A stretch of 19,693 nt of DNA, taken from Actinomycetes bacterium (GTDB taxonomy: Bacteria > Actinomycetota > Humimicrobiia > JAHJRV01). The notes under the pieces were generated by a model that searched no databases, was not told the DNA's origin, and saw nothing but the letters and a program-made list of their open reading frames with translations. Position numbers and translations under genes: made by a program. Position 1 is the stretch's first letter, and every line of letters begins with the position of its first letter. Of this stretch, positions 8,101 through 14,923 are shown in pieces. The DNA is taken from the NCBI GenBank assembly GCA_030612085.1, contig JAUWOM010000009.1, positions 1-19,693 on the forward strand. The letters are read 5' to 3'.

Positions 8101-8231
8101 TAAAACATGAAATTAAAAAACTTATAAAAGAAATAATAAATGAGAATTTTCCTGCTTATCCAAGAGATTTTTCTATATGTGGATTTTGTGACTATAAATT
8201 GATATGTCCAAGATTTTATGGACATTATTAA
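5172..8231 (+). CDS. UvrD-type helicase fused to PD-(D/E)XK Fe-S nuclease (AdnA-like subunit)
   Basis: The N-terminal superfamily 1A motor has Walker A GGPGTGKT (26-33), motif Ia LTFSRSSA, motif II DEFQ (230-233), motif III GDDDQSIFGFRGA (257-269), motif IV YRCPEEI (293-299) and motif V HKCKGKEF (594-601). Motif VI is EERRLIY...MAKASEKL, where the usual Thr-Arg-Ala reads Ala-Lys-Ala (Lys658), so the arginine finger is gone. The C-terminal RecB/AddB-type nuclease has His812, GRID (Asp897), IDYK (Asp910, Lys912) and Gln928, and a four-Cys Fe-S site (Cys785, Cys1003, Cys1006, Cys1012). At 1019 residues it matches AdnA/AdnB size. The partner gene follows after 21 bases. The pair probably resects double-strand breaks. 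AdnA-like status is inferred from the weakened motor. It could also be annotated simply as a UvrD-like helicase/nuclease. Confidence 0.85.
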   Translation: MNSTIILNPEQLESIKRTKGKLLVIGGPGTGKTEVALFKIIHLIEKESVDPGSILALTFSRSSAKFLRDRVSTLIKNSYFEIPIQTFQSFCYEFIRKHYNLVGYSSLPQLMVSTEQKQFVKNILNQQDFSKYPLTKSYFKRDGFVQELFDFILRCQESLIAPSDLKRKIPHYLKPEMAELTHLYKIYLDRIKEDNLIDFGGLLYNTIDILKREPLILEELQKQYLHLIVDEFQESNIALMEFINLFFDSCKSITLIGDDDQSIFGFRGANIDNIRTIFKKFYPDNVVFLKESYRCPEEIVSFSQKLISNDISRIDKPFIAKETQNSNKKPNEKNSVISLKFPNFTSEARAISQLILKFVSEDSSLRFNQIAIIMRSFKGYLEIIKSTLDREKIPYHFVDGGETIFKAPIVNAVISLLKSLIILKDDDKWCDEVKTVLLSNLFRLEPFALRLIERYCILNNLEFSKLLFDKKRRPKLDEYEEGKVEDFCKLYSEYSKRINEPIDEVVFSLWKRISYFNDLVNKKEKNIFNEVNRIRSIDAINRFFSSLKRFSQRHPEKGIDFYLESLEPEIGFIEEIETPKLDRLVDAVSIITAHKCKGKEFRIVFLPLMVEGIFPIDPIIPQTYDKQIMYIGKRLNRADLEKNHYDEERRLIYSSMAKASEKLIFSFSERINMQEKTSPSRFLVEMGLVPEEFSEIEPYLGSIKNVESYFRSAATQSLKNLKEIIDYKSCEELVEKAFVSLHLLSKFGNKRKWWQNTKPTKNPNKPHPSGKLSASYSRVSTYKDCPAKYKFRYHFFVDQPKGISLYKGLLYHKIVQEFFNPEKEHEYSFNQLKVIIDEIWDDNLFPFITVANEQKKDAYQSFEYFFNNLPPAKPNVLATEKEFSFSLDGNRFSGRIDQINQIEDGVELIDYKSSKSAIKYEEAKTDLQLGIYLLASLLSNQLEDIESNVKRMYYFYIPKENITIREQDVSEIRINQVKHEIKKLIKEIINENFPAYPRDFSICGFCDYKLICPRFYGHY

Positions 8232-8252
8232 AATTTTAAAAAAATTATTTAA

Positions 8253-11200
8253 ATGAAGCAAAAATATTTGTTAACTAAAGAGCAAAAAGAAGCAATAGCT
8301 GTAACAGAGGGACCTCATCTGATTATGTCAGTTGCAGGTGCCGGGAAAACTACTACGCTTACATCAAAAATAATTGAAGTTATAAATAGAAAATTAGCAA
8401 CTCCTGAACAGATTTTAGGTTTAACATTTACAATAAAAGCTGCAGAAAATATGTGTATTCAGATAGCTCAAAAGGTTAAAAGAAATATAGACATAAATAA
8501 CCTACAGATATCCACGTTTCACTCTTTTGGTAATAAGATAATAAAAGAGAACTCCCTTATTTTAGGATTAGATACTGACTTCAACTTAATATCTCGAGCT
8601 GAATCCTGGCAACTTCTTTATCAAGTGATGAATGAATTTGTTTTTGAAAATGTGAAAATAGGAAGTTCTATCGGTAATTTCTTAGACAAGCTTCTTGATA
8701 TTATTATAGACCTTAAAAACCACCTGATAAATGTTGAAAAATTCAGAAAATATATAAATTTAGAATCAGATTTTTCAACTTATAAATCAAAAGAATTAAG
8801 AGAAATTGCTATAAAGAATTTTGATGTACATAGAGAACTTTTACAGGTTTATGAAGAATATGAGAAATTAAAAAGCCAGCAGAACTTCATAGATTATGGA
8901 GATCAAGTAATGGTTCCTATTGAATTATTTAAACAAAGACCAACAATTTTAGCTAATTATCAAAACAGATATAAATATATATTTGTTGATGAATATCAAG
9001 ACACTAATATTGCACAAGCTGAGCTTATATATCTCCTTTCTGGTGAAGATAAAAATGTGACTGTAGTTGGTGATGATGATCAATCGATATATGGTTGGAG
9101 AGGAGCATCTGTTTACAATATCTTAAAATTTAATCAGTTGGAACTTTTCAAACAGAAAGTAAAAACCACTTCTATTACAAAGTGTTTTCGAACGGGACAA
9201 AATGTACTTGACGTTGCTTATAATGTAGTGAAAGATAATAAAAATAGATTAGAGAAAATACCAAAAGCTTATTTTAAAAAAGATTCAAAAGTTTTTGCAT
9301 TCTTTGCTACAACATATAGTGATGAGGCAGAATTTATAGTCAAAGAAATTGAAAATTTAGTAAAAAGCAATAATTTTTCCTATAAAGATATAGCAATTCT
9401 TTGTAGGAAAAAGAGATTTGATGAAATAACACTTTCTTTAGATAAAAAGGATATACCGTATGAAATTGTTGGAGGGAGAGGATTCTACTATCGACCTGAA
9501 ATTATTGATGCTATTTCTTTATTAAAACTAACTCATGACCCAGGTGATTCAATAGCACTGGTTCGTGTTTTAAAATCACCAAAGTATAAAATCTGTGATA
9601 GGGACATTTTTCATCTCGCAAAGTATATTATCAGTAAAGATAAAGAGTATATAAAGGAAATAAAAAGTAAGAATAGAGAATTAGAGGAAATCAGAGTTAA
9701 GAACGAAGGTTCAGTAAAAAACAACGCTGAAATTGGAAGTAAGAATGAGAATTTAGTGAAAAACAAGACTGAATTTGAAATGGAAAACAAGACTAAATTT
9801 GAAATGAGGGTAAATCTTATTGATGCTGTACTGCAATCAGGAAAAATAGATGAGTTAAGTAAAGATACCAAAGACAGATTAAATCAACTATCAAAAGAAT
9901 TAAGTCATTTTGTTTTTTTATCAGAAAGACTTTCTTTACCACATCTTTTAAGAGAGATGTTTGAGCAAACTGGACTCTTTTCCGAACTAATGTCAGAAAA
10001 ATCTAGAGAATCTGAAAGAAGAAAAGCAAATTTAGAAAAACTTATAAGAATAGCTTCAGATTTTGAGAGAACAAAAGCAGAAGCATCTTTTAACAGTTTC
10101 ATGCTTTACTTAAGGGAAGTTCTAAAGGCAGCTGAGCTTGAACCTGAGGAACTTGTACCAGGTATTGGAGATGATGTTAAAGTTATGTCCATTCATGCTG
10201 CTAAGGGATTGGAGTTTCCAATTGTATTTGTTCCTATGTTATGTGAGGGTGACTTTCCAGATTTAAGAATAAGTTACAGTCCATATAGGACTCCATTATC
10301 TCTAAGAGGAGATGCCCAGTATCTTCCTGATATGGAAAATTATACAAGTAAGTCTGGATATAGAAATGCACTAAAAGAAATTGCTCTTGAGGAGGAGAGA
10401 AGACTTTTTTATGTCGCTTGTACACGTGCAAAAGATAGATTGTATCTTTCTTATTCTCCTTTTATCAGAGAGAATAAAAAGCCTAAAAAAATATCTCGAT
10501 TCTTAGAAACTACCTTAAATAAAAGATTGGTAGAAATACTGGGAGAGGATATAAGGGAAAAATTAAAAGTAATGGAAAACCCAATGCTTCAAGCTGAATA
10601 CAGAGTTAAGAGAAAAAGAAGGGGATGGTTAGAAGATATAGAAGAAATAAATTTAGCTGATTTTGTAGAAAAAGATCAATCACCAGATGAAATTGAAAAA
10701 AAATTAAAATCAACCTTTCCTGAAATAACAATTTCCAAAGAGATAAGAGATGAAGCATTGGATAAAGAGATAGAAATAAAAAATGTTATAGCTACTGGTA
10801 AAAAAAGGATATATAAAAGAGGAGGGAAGAAATTCGCTCTTCATTCACCAACATTTAGTTACTCAGCTTTATCAATCTATAAGAATTGCGCTAAAAGATA
10901 TTTCTGGACTTATGTTCAACCACTTCTTACAAGAAATCGTTTATCAATTAAAGTAGGAAATTTAATACATCAGGCAATTGAGAGATCAATAATTGAAAAA
11001 ACTGAACTTGAAAAATTAGATTTTCCAATTGGATGGAGTGAAAGTATAAGTTGGGGTGAGATATTAAGTGGAGAAGACCTTATATATGAAGAAAGAATCC
11101 CGGGTATTAAAAAGATGATAAAAAATTACTTGCTCAGTCGTTTCTCAAAAACAGATGAGAATATATTAGCAGTGGAACAGCTTTTTAATTTAAAAATAAA

Positions 11201-11579
11201 TAATTATATTATCAGGGGATTTATGGACAGAATTCAGAAGATAGACAGTGAACTCTATGAGATAGTTGATTTCAAAAGTGGTAAAAATCCTGCTGATCTT
11301 AATTTAAATGAAAACCTCCAATTAAAAATATATTCATTAGCTCTTAGCGAATTATATAAAATATCTCCAGAAAAGATTAAATGCACTTTATTTTTCTTAG
11401 AGGATGGAATTGAGAAATCAATCATATATTTAAAGAAGGAACTTTTAAAAACAAAAAGGGAAATTAAAAAACTTATCAAAAATATAGAGAAATCAAAATT
11501 TAATGCGAATCCAGGTCCTCAAAACTGTGCAAAATGTGATTTTTACAGTGTCTGTTTAGACCACTATAAAAAAAGTTAA
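8253..11579 (+). CDS. UvrD-type helicase fused to PD-(D/E)XK Fe-S nuclease (AdnB-like subunit)
   Basis: This second subunit of a probable heterodimeric helicase-nuclease has a complete motor. It shows Walker A AGAGKT (28-33), motif Ia LTFTIKAAENM, motif II DEYQDTN (246-252), motif III GDDDQSIYGWRGA (273-285), motif IV FRTGQNVL, motif V HAAKGLEF (648-655) and motif VI EERRLFYVACTRAKDRL with the arginine finger Arg725. The nuclease has His906, RGFMD (Asp992), VDFKSG (Asp1006, Lys1008) and Gln1023. The Fe-S ligands are Cys879, Cys1092, Cys1095 and Cys1101, all present. The 1108 residues match mycobacterial AdnB-type proteins. It is likely the driving motor of the complex. Residues about 470-520 are an unusual Lys/Asn/Glu-rich tandem-repeat insertion (see 9690-9807). 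Translationally linked in an operon with the preceding gene. Confidence 0.87.
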   Translation: MKQKYLLTKEQKEAIAVTEGPHLIMSVAGAGKTTTLTSKIIEVINRKLATPEQILGLTFTIKAAENMCIQIAQKVKRNIDINNLQISTFHSFGNKIIKENSLILGLDTDFNLISRAESWQLLYQVMNEFVFENVKIGSSIGNFLDKLLDIIIDLKNHLINVEKFRKYINLESDFSTYKSKELREIAIKNFDVHRELLQVYEEYEKLKSQQNFIDYGDQVMVPIELFKQRPTILANYQNRYKYIFVDEYQDTNIAQAELIYLLSGEDKNVTVVGDDDQSIYGWRGASVYNILKFNQLELFKQKVKTTSITKCFRTGQNVLDVAYNVVKDNKNRLEKIPKAYFKKDSKVFAFFATTYSDEAEFIVKEIENLVKSNNFSYKDIAILCRKKRFDEITLSLDKKDIPYEIVGGRGFYYRPEIIDAISLLKLTHDPGDSIALVRVLKSPKYKICDRDIFHLAKYIISKDKEYIKEIKSKNRELEEIRVKNEGSVKNNAEIGSKNENLVKNKTEFEMENKTKFEMRVNLIDAVLQSGKIDELSKDTKDRLNQLSKELSHFVFLSERLSLPHLLREMFEQTGLFSELMSEKSRESERRKANLEKLIRIASDFERTKAEASFNSFMLYLREVLKAAELEPEELVPGIGDDVKVMSIHAAKGLEFPIVFVPMLCEGDFPDLRISYSPYRTPLSLRGDAQYLPDMENYTSKSGYRNALKEIALEEERRLFYVACTRAKDRLYLSYSPFIRENKKPKKISRFLETTLNKRLVEILGEDIREKLKVMENPMLQAEYRVKRKRRGWLEDIEEINLADFVEKDQSPDEIEKKLKSTFPEITISKEIRDEALDKEIEIKNVIATGKKRIYKRGGKKFALHSPTFSYSALSIYKNCAKRYFWTYVQPLLTRNRLSIKVGNLIHQAIERSIIEKTELEKLDFPIGWSESISWGEILSGEDLIYEERIPGIKKMIKNYLLSRFSKTDENILAVEQLFNLKINNYIIRGFMDRIQKIDSELYEIVDFKSGKNPADLNLNENLQLKIYSLALSELYKISPEKIKCTLFFLEDGIEKSIIYLKKELLKTKREIKKLIKNIEKSKFNANPGPQNCAKCDFYSVCLDHYKKS
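9690..9807 (+). repeat. In-frame minisatellite inside the second helicase gene
   Basis: The 24-base unit at 9760-9783 is followed at once by a second copy at 9784-9807 with two base changes, encoding NKTEFEM then NKTKFEM. A longer, more diverged unit of about 48 bases is also visible (RVKNEGSVKNNAEIG, then SKNENLVKNKTEFEM). All units keep the reading frame. The segment falls between motor motifs IV and V, where UvrD-like proteins carry the 2B subdomain region, so it probably makes a charged, flexible surface insertion. Confidence 0.75.
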
Positions 11580-11618
11580 TATAGCTATATAATTTAGCGA
11601 TAAACATAGGAGTTTTTT

Positions 11619-11912
11619 ATGAAAAGATATAAAAGAACAATAATTAAAAAACCACTACCTTTTTATGATAAAGATTATGTTGGAAAACTATTAAATTTGA
11701 ATAGAATTCTAATATTGATTTCAATTATACTTTTAGTTCTCACTATTTATTTTGCGATAATAATATATAAAAGTAAGGTTCCACTAGCTGAGGAAGTAAC
11801 ACCTGAGGAGGAGACTATGATTGAATCTAAAGAAGAGATCATAAATAGTGAAATTAAGAAAATTGTTATAGTTGACTTTGAAAATATAAAATATAATATA
11901 ATGTCAAAATAA
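11619..11912 (+). CDS. Small single-pass membrane protein of unknown function
   Basis: Not recognised. The 97-residue product has a basic N-terminus (KRYKR, KKP), one clear hydrophobic segment at about 30-50 (rich in Ile and Leu), and an acidic stretch after it (EEVTPEEET...ESKEE). It ends in a short basic/hydrophobic tail. The charge pattern predicts the N-terminus inside and the C-terminus outside the cell. There is no signal-peptidase site or Cys lipobox. A good ribosome site, AGGAG, lies 6 bases before the ATG, which supports that it is a real gene. It begins 39 bases after the second helicase and ends 24 bases before the carbonic anhydrase-like gene, so it is likely co-transcribed with both. 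Any functional link to DNA repair is only by position. Confidence 0.65.
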   Translation: MKRYKRTIIKKPLPFYDKDYVGKLLNLNRILILISIILLVLTIYFAIIIYKSKVPLAEEVTPEEETMIESKEEIINSEIKKIVIVDFENIKYNIMSK

Positions 11913-11936
11913 TTATTAATAAATATTTTTTAAGAT

Positions 11937-12449
11937 ATGATTGAGAAGTTTTTAGGAAACAATCCTGAATTAGGAAAAGAAATTTATATATCACCTGATG
12001 CAAATGTAATTGGTAATGTTAAGATAGGTGAGAAAGCAAGTATATGGCCAGGTGCTATAGTAAGGGGAGATATAAATAAAATAATAATTGGTAATTATTC
12101 TAATGTTCAAGATAATTGTGTCTTACATGTGGATCCAAAATATTCATTAAAGATTGGCAATTATGTAACAATTGGTCATGGTGCAATTTTGCATGGATGC
12201 GAAGTTGAAGATAATGTTTTAATAGGTATAAATTCAACTATTTTAGATGGAGCCAAAATAGGAAAATGTTCAATTATTGGAGCAGGTTCTGTTATTCCTG
12301 AAAAAAAAGAAATACCACCATATAGCTTGGTTGTAGGTGTACCAGGTAGAGTTTTGAAGAAATTGACGGAAGAAGAAGGGGAGAAGTTAAAAAATCATGC
12401 TGTTCACTATTGGGAAATAGCAAAGAATTATAAAAAACAAAAAATATAG
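11937..12449 (+). CDS. Gamma-class carbonic anhydrase family protein (left-handed beta-helix)
   Basis: This 170-residue hexapeptide-repeat protein is of the YrdA/PaaY/gamma carbonic anhydrase group, expected to be a cytoplasmic trimer. Repeats of the form [I/V]-G-x-x-[A/S/N/V]-x run from about residue 22 to 125. The three zinc/iron ligands seen in Cam are present as His64 (VLHVD), His81 and His86 (IGHGAILHGC), with the supporting Arg43, Asp45 and Gln58. It therefore could hydrate CO2, but many family members show little or no such activity and other roles are reported. The C-terminal helix (EEEGEKLKNHAVHYWEIAKNYKK) is typical. Start chosen at the ATG directly giving MIEKFLG. The ribosome site is weak. 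Last gene of the helicase operon. Confidence 0.85.
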   Translation: MIEKFLGNNPELGKEIYISPDANVIGNVKIGEKASIWPGAIVRGDINKIIIGNYSNVQDNCVLHVDPKYSLKIGNYVTIGHGAILHGCEVEDNVLIGINSTILDGAKIGKCSIIGAGSVIPEKKEIPPYSLVVGVPGRVLKKLTEEEGEKLKNHAVHYWEIAKNYKKQKI

Positions 12450-12455
12450 TAAATG

Positions 12456-12559
12456 TTGTTTATGTTTTTCTCATCTATTTATCCTCTCCCTTGGTGGGAG
12501 AGGAAATGGAGAGGGGGTAGGGGGAGGGTAAAATGTCTTCAAAAGCATAAAACAAATCT
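12456..12559. repeat. Dispersed intergenic repeat with G-rich hairpin core
   Basis: The outer arms TTGTTTATGTTTTT (12456-12469) and AAAAGCATAAAACAA (12541-12555) are complementary with one bulge and one G-T pair. Inside is a perfect 8-bp hairpin, CCTCTCCC (12483-12490) / GGGAGAGG (12496-12503), followed by G runs (12508-12529) that could stack as a quadruplex. The right border AAATGTCTTC...ACAAATCT recurs at 18385-18412 and in part at 2462-2476, and the left-side TTTCTCATCT recurs at 2451-2460. There is no open reading frame. It lies just past the carbonic anhydrase-like gene and may also end that transcript, although a T run is lacking. Confidence 0.6.
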
Positions 12560-12645
12560 TTAAAAAGATCTTAAATTTATCAAATTATTATAAATAAAAA
12601 TATTAGCTTTAATTACTACATTTAATTATTTAATAAGAGGATGTT

Positions 12646-13071
12646 ATGGAAATAAAAATTGCGGTTATTGATAGTATGGGTGGTAGTATTGGCAATCAAA
12701 TAATAACTCAACTAAGACAGAATTTTGGTCAAGAATTAGAAATATTTGCTTTAGGAACTAACGCTATTGCTACAAGTAATATGCTAAAAGCAAAAGCTAA
12801 TAGAGGAGCAACAGGGGACAATGCTATAAAAGTAACTATTGAAGAAATGGATTTAATATTTGCTCCCATTTCAGTAATAATAGCTAATTCTATGATGGGA
12901 GAGATTACTCCTACAATAGCTGAATCTATAAGAAAGTTTAATAAGAAAAAAATATTTATTCCGCTTTGTAATCCACCACTAAATATATTAGGGGTTGAGA
13001 AAAAACCACTTCCACAGCTTATTGATGAAGGTATAGAGATAATAAAAGAGATGATTGATAAAAATGAATAA
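12646..13071 (+). CDS. DUF3842 family protein
   Basis: A 141-residue soluble protein recognised as DUF3842 by its N-terminus, IAVIDSMGGSIGNQII (a glycine-rich loop after the first strand), then ALGTNAIATSNMLKAKANRGATGDNAI (56-82), IIANSMMGEITP (98-109) and the end segment IPLCNPPLNILGVEKKPLPQLI. The biochemical function is unknown. The glycine-rich N-terminal loop and alternating strands and helices suggest a nucleotide- or cofactor-binding Rossmann-like fold, by inference only. A good ribosome site (AAGAGG) precedes the ATG. It sits just before the nickel protein CooT and the CbiMNQO-type transporter, so a part in nickel or cobalt handling is a reasonable guess. Confidence 0.8.
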   Translation: MEIKIAVIDSMGGSIGNQIITQLRQNFGQELEIFALGTNAIATSNMLKAKANRGATGDNAIKVTIEEMDLIFAPISVIIANSMMGEITPTIAESIRKFNKKKIFIPLCNPPLNILGVEKKPLPQLIDEGIEIIKEMIDKNE

Positions 13072-13247
13072 ATTATTACCTTGGTATTTTTAATTTTTTT
13101 ATGAAGATATAAAAAATAATGTTATACTTTCTTATGAAGAATATAAAAATAAATTAAAATCTAAAAATTAGATTATATGCTGTATGTCGTATAAAAAATA
13201 TTTTTAATATAATTTCAAAAGTAAATTTAATCAAACAGGAGATTTAG

Positions 13248-13448
13248 ATGTGTGAGACAAAAGTATTTATAGAAAAGAATGGGAAAAAGGAAGAAATACT
13301 TGAGAATGTAATTAATATTCAGAGTGAAGAAGATGGCTTACTCTTAAAGGACCTTTTTGGTGAGCAGAAATTAGTCAAAGCCAATATTAAATATATTGAT
13401 TTTATGAAACATGAGATGGTGCTTACTGAATCTGAAAATGATGAGTAA
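13248..13448 (+). CDS. CooT-family nickel-binding protein
   Basis: The 66-residue protein starts MCETKVFIEKNG and continues as a small beta-rich domain (EEILENVINIQSEEDGLLLKDLFGE...KANIKYIDFMKHEMVL), matching CooT in size and in the conserved Cys2. In Rhodospirillum rubrum, CooT is a dimeric nickel protein linked to carbon monoxide dehydrogenase maturation, and Cys2 is needed for nickel binding. Homologues occur in organisms without that operon, where the target enzyme is unknown. A strong ribosome site, AGGAG, precedes the ATG. It lies between DUF3842 and the metal transporter genes. No carbon monoxide dehydrogenase or hydrogenase gene is present in this window. Confidence 0.82.
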   Translation: MCETKVFIEKNGKKEEILENVINIQSEEDGLLLKDLFGEQKLVKANIKYIDFMKHEMVLTESENDE

Positions 13449-13652
13449 TTTAAACATCTGGATGTTTTAAATAAAAAGCAAAAAATATCTCATAGTTACA
13501 ATGTAAAAATAACATCATTGAGTTAATAGTTGAATTTGATTATATATAAATTATATGTTAGTATTTAAAACTAAATTAGAAAAAGACTTTCTAAAAATAT
13601 AAATTTTTTTTAATTAACTTAATTTTAAATTTAAATATCTTTTGATAATAGG

Positions 13653-13699
13653 ACCACGACGGTCTAATTTGACTGAAGTCAAGTTTGTCGTGGTTTTTT
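13653..13699 (+). terminator. Intrinsic terminator between cooT and cbiM
   Basis: An 8-bp GC-rich stem, ACCACGAC (13653-13660) / GTCGTGGT (13687-13694), encloses a second hairpin, TTGAC (13669-13673), TGAA loop, GTCAA (13678-13682). A run of six T follows (13694-13699). This is the clearest terminator in the window. It would end the DUF3842/cooT transcript, or act as an attenuator in the cbiM leader. The remainder of the 338-bp gap (13449-13786) holds no gene. A Shine-Dalgarno-like AGGAGGTGAGG at 13706-13716 has no start codon at a suitable distance. An ATTAAC/GGTTAAT inverted repeat lies at about 13735-13752. Confidence 0.85.
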
Positions 13700-13786
13700 A
13701 TTTTTAGGAGGTGAGGAAAAAAATTATTTAGTGTATTAACTTTTTGGTTAATTTTAAATTAAATTTTTATTAAGAAAGGAGATTAA

Positions 13787-14443
13787 ATGCATATTCCTGA
13801 CGGATTTTTAGATTTAAAAACAACTATAACTACTGCTGTAGCTTCAGCAGGAGGACTTGGTTATGGCGTTAAGGAAATTAGAAGAAAACTTGGTGATAAG
13901 CATATTCCACTTTTAGGTGTAACTGCTGCATTCATATTCGCAGCTCAAATGTTAAATTTTCCAATTGCAGGTGGCACAAGTGGTCATTTCTTAGGAGCAG
14001 CTTTAGCTGCAATTTTGTTAGGTCCATGGGCATCTCTTTTGATCATAACTGTTGTTCTTGCAGTACAATGTTTAGGTTTTGCAGATGGAGGTATAACAGC
14101 ATTAGGTGCAAATATTTTTAATATGGGAATTATTGGAGGAGTTTTAACATATTATCTCATCTTTCTTCCATTGAGGAAAACATTACCTAAAACAAAAAGA
14201 GGATTTCTCACAACTTCAGCAATCACAGCCTGGGCATCAGTTTTTATAGCATCCATTATCGTTGCATTAGAGTTATCTATTTCAGGAACTAGTCCATTAA
14301 ATGTAGCATTACCAGCAATGGCTGGAGTTCATGCTTTAATAGGTATCGGTGAAGCAATTATTACATCAGTAGTTTTAGTTGGGGTCATCAATATAAGACC
14401 AGATTTGATAAGGGAATATTCAAAACCCGAAGAGGAAGCATAA
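13787..14443 (+). CDS. cbiM: ECF nickel/cobalt transporter substrate-binding subunit CbiM/NikM
   Basis: This integral membrane S-component of a nickel/cobalt energy-coupling-factor importer is 218 residues long with about seven hydrophobic segments. The mature N-terminus MHIPDGFLD is diagnostic, since in NikM the Met1 and His2 residues form the metal site together with His67, which here lies in GTSGHFLGAALAA. His182 lies in the conserved HALIGIGEA segment. Metal preference (Ni or Co) cannot be read from sequence, but the neighbouring cooT argues for nickel, and no cobalamin riboswitch or corrin biosynthesis gene was seen. An excellent ribosome site (AAAGGAG) precedes the ATG. Exact N-terminus matters for metal binding and this start is certain. 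First gene of the transporter operon. Confidence 0.93.
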   Translation: MHIPDGFLDLKTTITTAVASAGGLGYGVKEIRRKLGDKHIPLLGVTAAFIFAAQMLNFPIAGGTSGHFLGAALAAILLGPWASLLIITVVLAVQCLGFADGGITALGANIFNMGIIGGVLTYYLIFLPLRKTLPKTKRGFLTTSAITAWASVFIASIIVALELSISGTSPLNVALPAMAGVHALIGIGEAIITSVVLVGVINIRPDLIREYSKPEEEA

Positions 14444-14533
14444 TAAATTTTTATTAATGCAATTATTCAGTTGCTTGATTTTTATTTGCTTTGTTCTATT
14501 AAAGAAAATATTTTTTTACTTAAAGGAGAAGAA

Positions 14534-14833
14534 ATGGGAAATAATGTCAAAACTTTTATATTTATAAGCTTAATAGTTGCATTAATTTTAGCGATATTCA
14601 TATCACCATTTGCCTCATCTTCGCCTGATGGATTAGAGAAGGTAGCAGAAGATAAGGGATTTATTGAGAAAGCTCTTGAGGAAGGTGTATGGAGACTTTC
14701 TCCAATACCTGATTATGCATTTCCGGGTATTGGTAATGAAGCAATCGCCACTGCAATAGCGGGACTAATTGGCACTCTAATAACAGTTATAATAGGATGG
14801 CTGATAGCAAAATTAATTATTATTAAAAAATAA
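14534..14833 (+). CDS. cbiN: PDGLE-domain (CbiN/NikN-type) subunit of the metal transporter
   Basis: A small membrane protein that works with CbiM in nickel/cobalt ECF systems. The 99 residues form an N-terminal transmembrane helix (about 6-25), an outside loop starting SPDGLEKVAEDKGF (30-43) with the family's SPIPDYAFPGIGNE (56-69), and a second transmembrane helix (71-96). The frame is open upstream to a TTG at 14471, but that start has no ribosome site and adds an unlikely 21-residue lead. The ATG at 14534 has AAAGGAG 6 bases ahead and gives the normal family length, so it is chosen. The PDGLE motif places it with the PDGLE-domain proteins rather than classical CbiN, which share the topology. 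Confidence 0.88.
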   Translation: MGNNVKTFIFISLIVALILAIFISPFASSSPDGLEKVAEDKGFIEKALEEGVWRLSPIPDYAFPGIGNEAIATAIAGLIGTLITVIIGWLIAKLIIIKK

Positions 14834-14847
14834 ATAGGTTTAAAATC

Positions 14848-14873
14848 CGGAATCTTACTACTCGCGATGATAG
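14848..14873. repeat. Possible decayed TGTCATTGCGA-type repeat
   Basis: The sequence GGAATCTTACTACTCGCGATGATAG resembles the decayed copy at 1327-1345 (GGATCTCACTCGCAATGATA) with a small insertion and one change. It lies in the 90-base gap between the PDGLE gene and cbiQ. Short and diverged, so this is tentative. Confidence 0.3.
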
Positions 14874-14923
14874 CTTTGAGTGAATATTTAATTTTAATTT
14901 AAAGGTATTACTTATTTAACAAA

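Noticed and set aside
9611..9871. Minus-strand frame inside the second helicase, Ser/Phe/Leu-rich
   Set aside because: Its composition is just the complement of the Lys/Asn/Glu-rich repeat, and no ribosome site is seen.
13449..13786. Cobalamin or NiCo riboswitch before cbiM
   Set aside because: No cobalamin box and no four-way junction pattern. Only a terminator hairpin is visible.
14471..14533. N-terminal extension of the PDGLE protein from a TTG start
   Set aside because: No ribosome site at the TTG, and the ATG at 14534 has AAAGGAG and gives normal family length.
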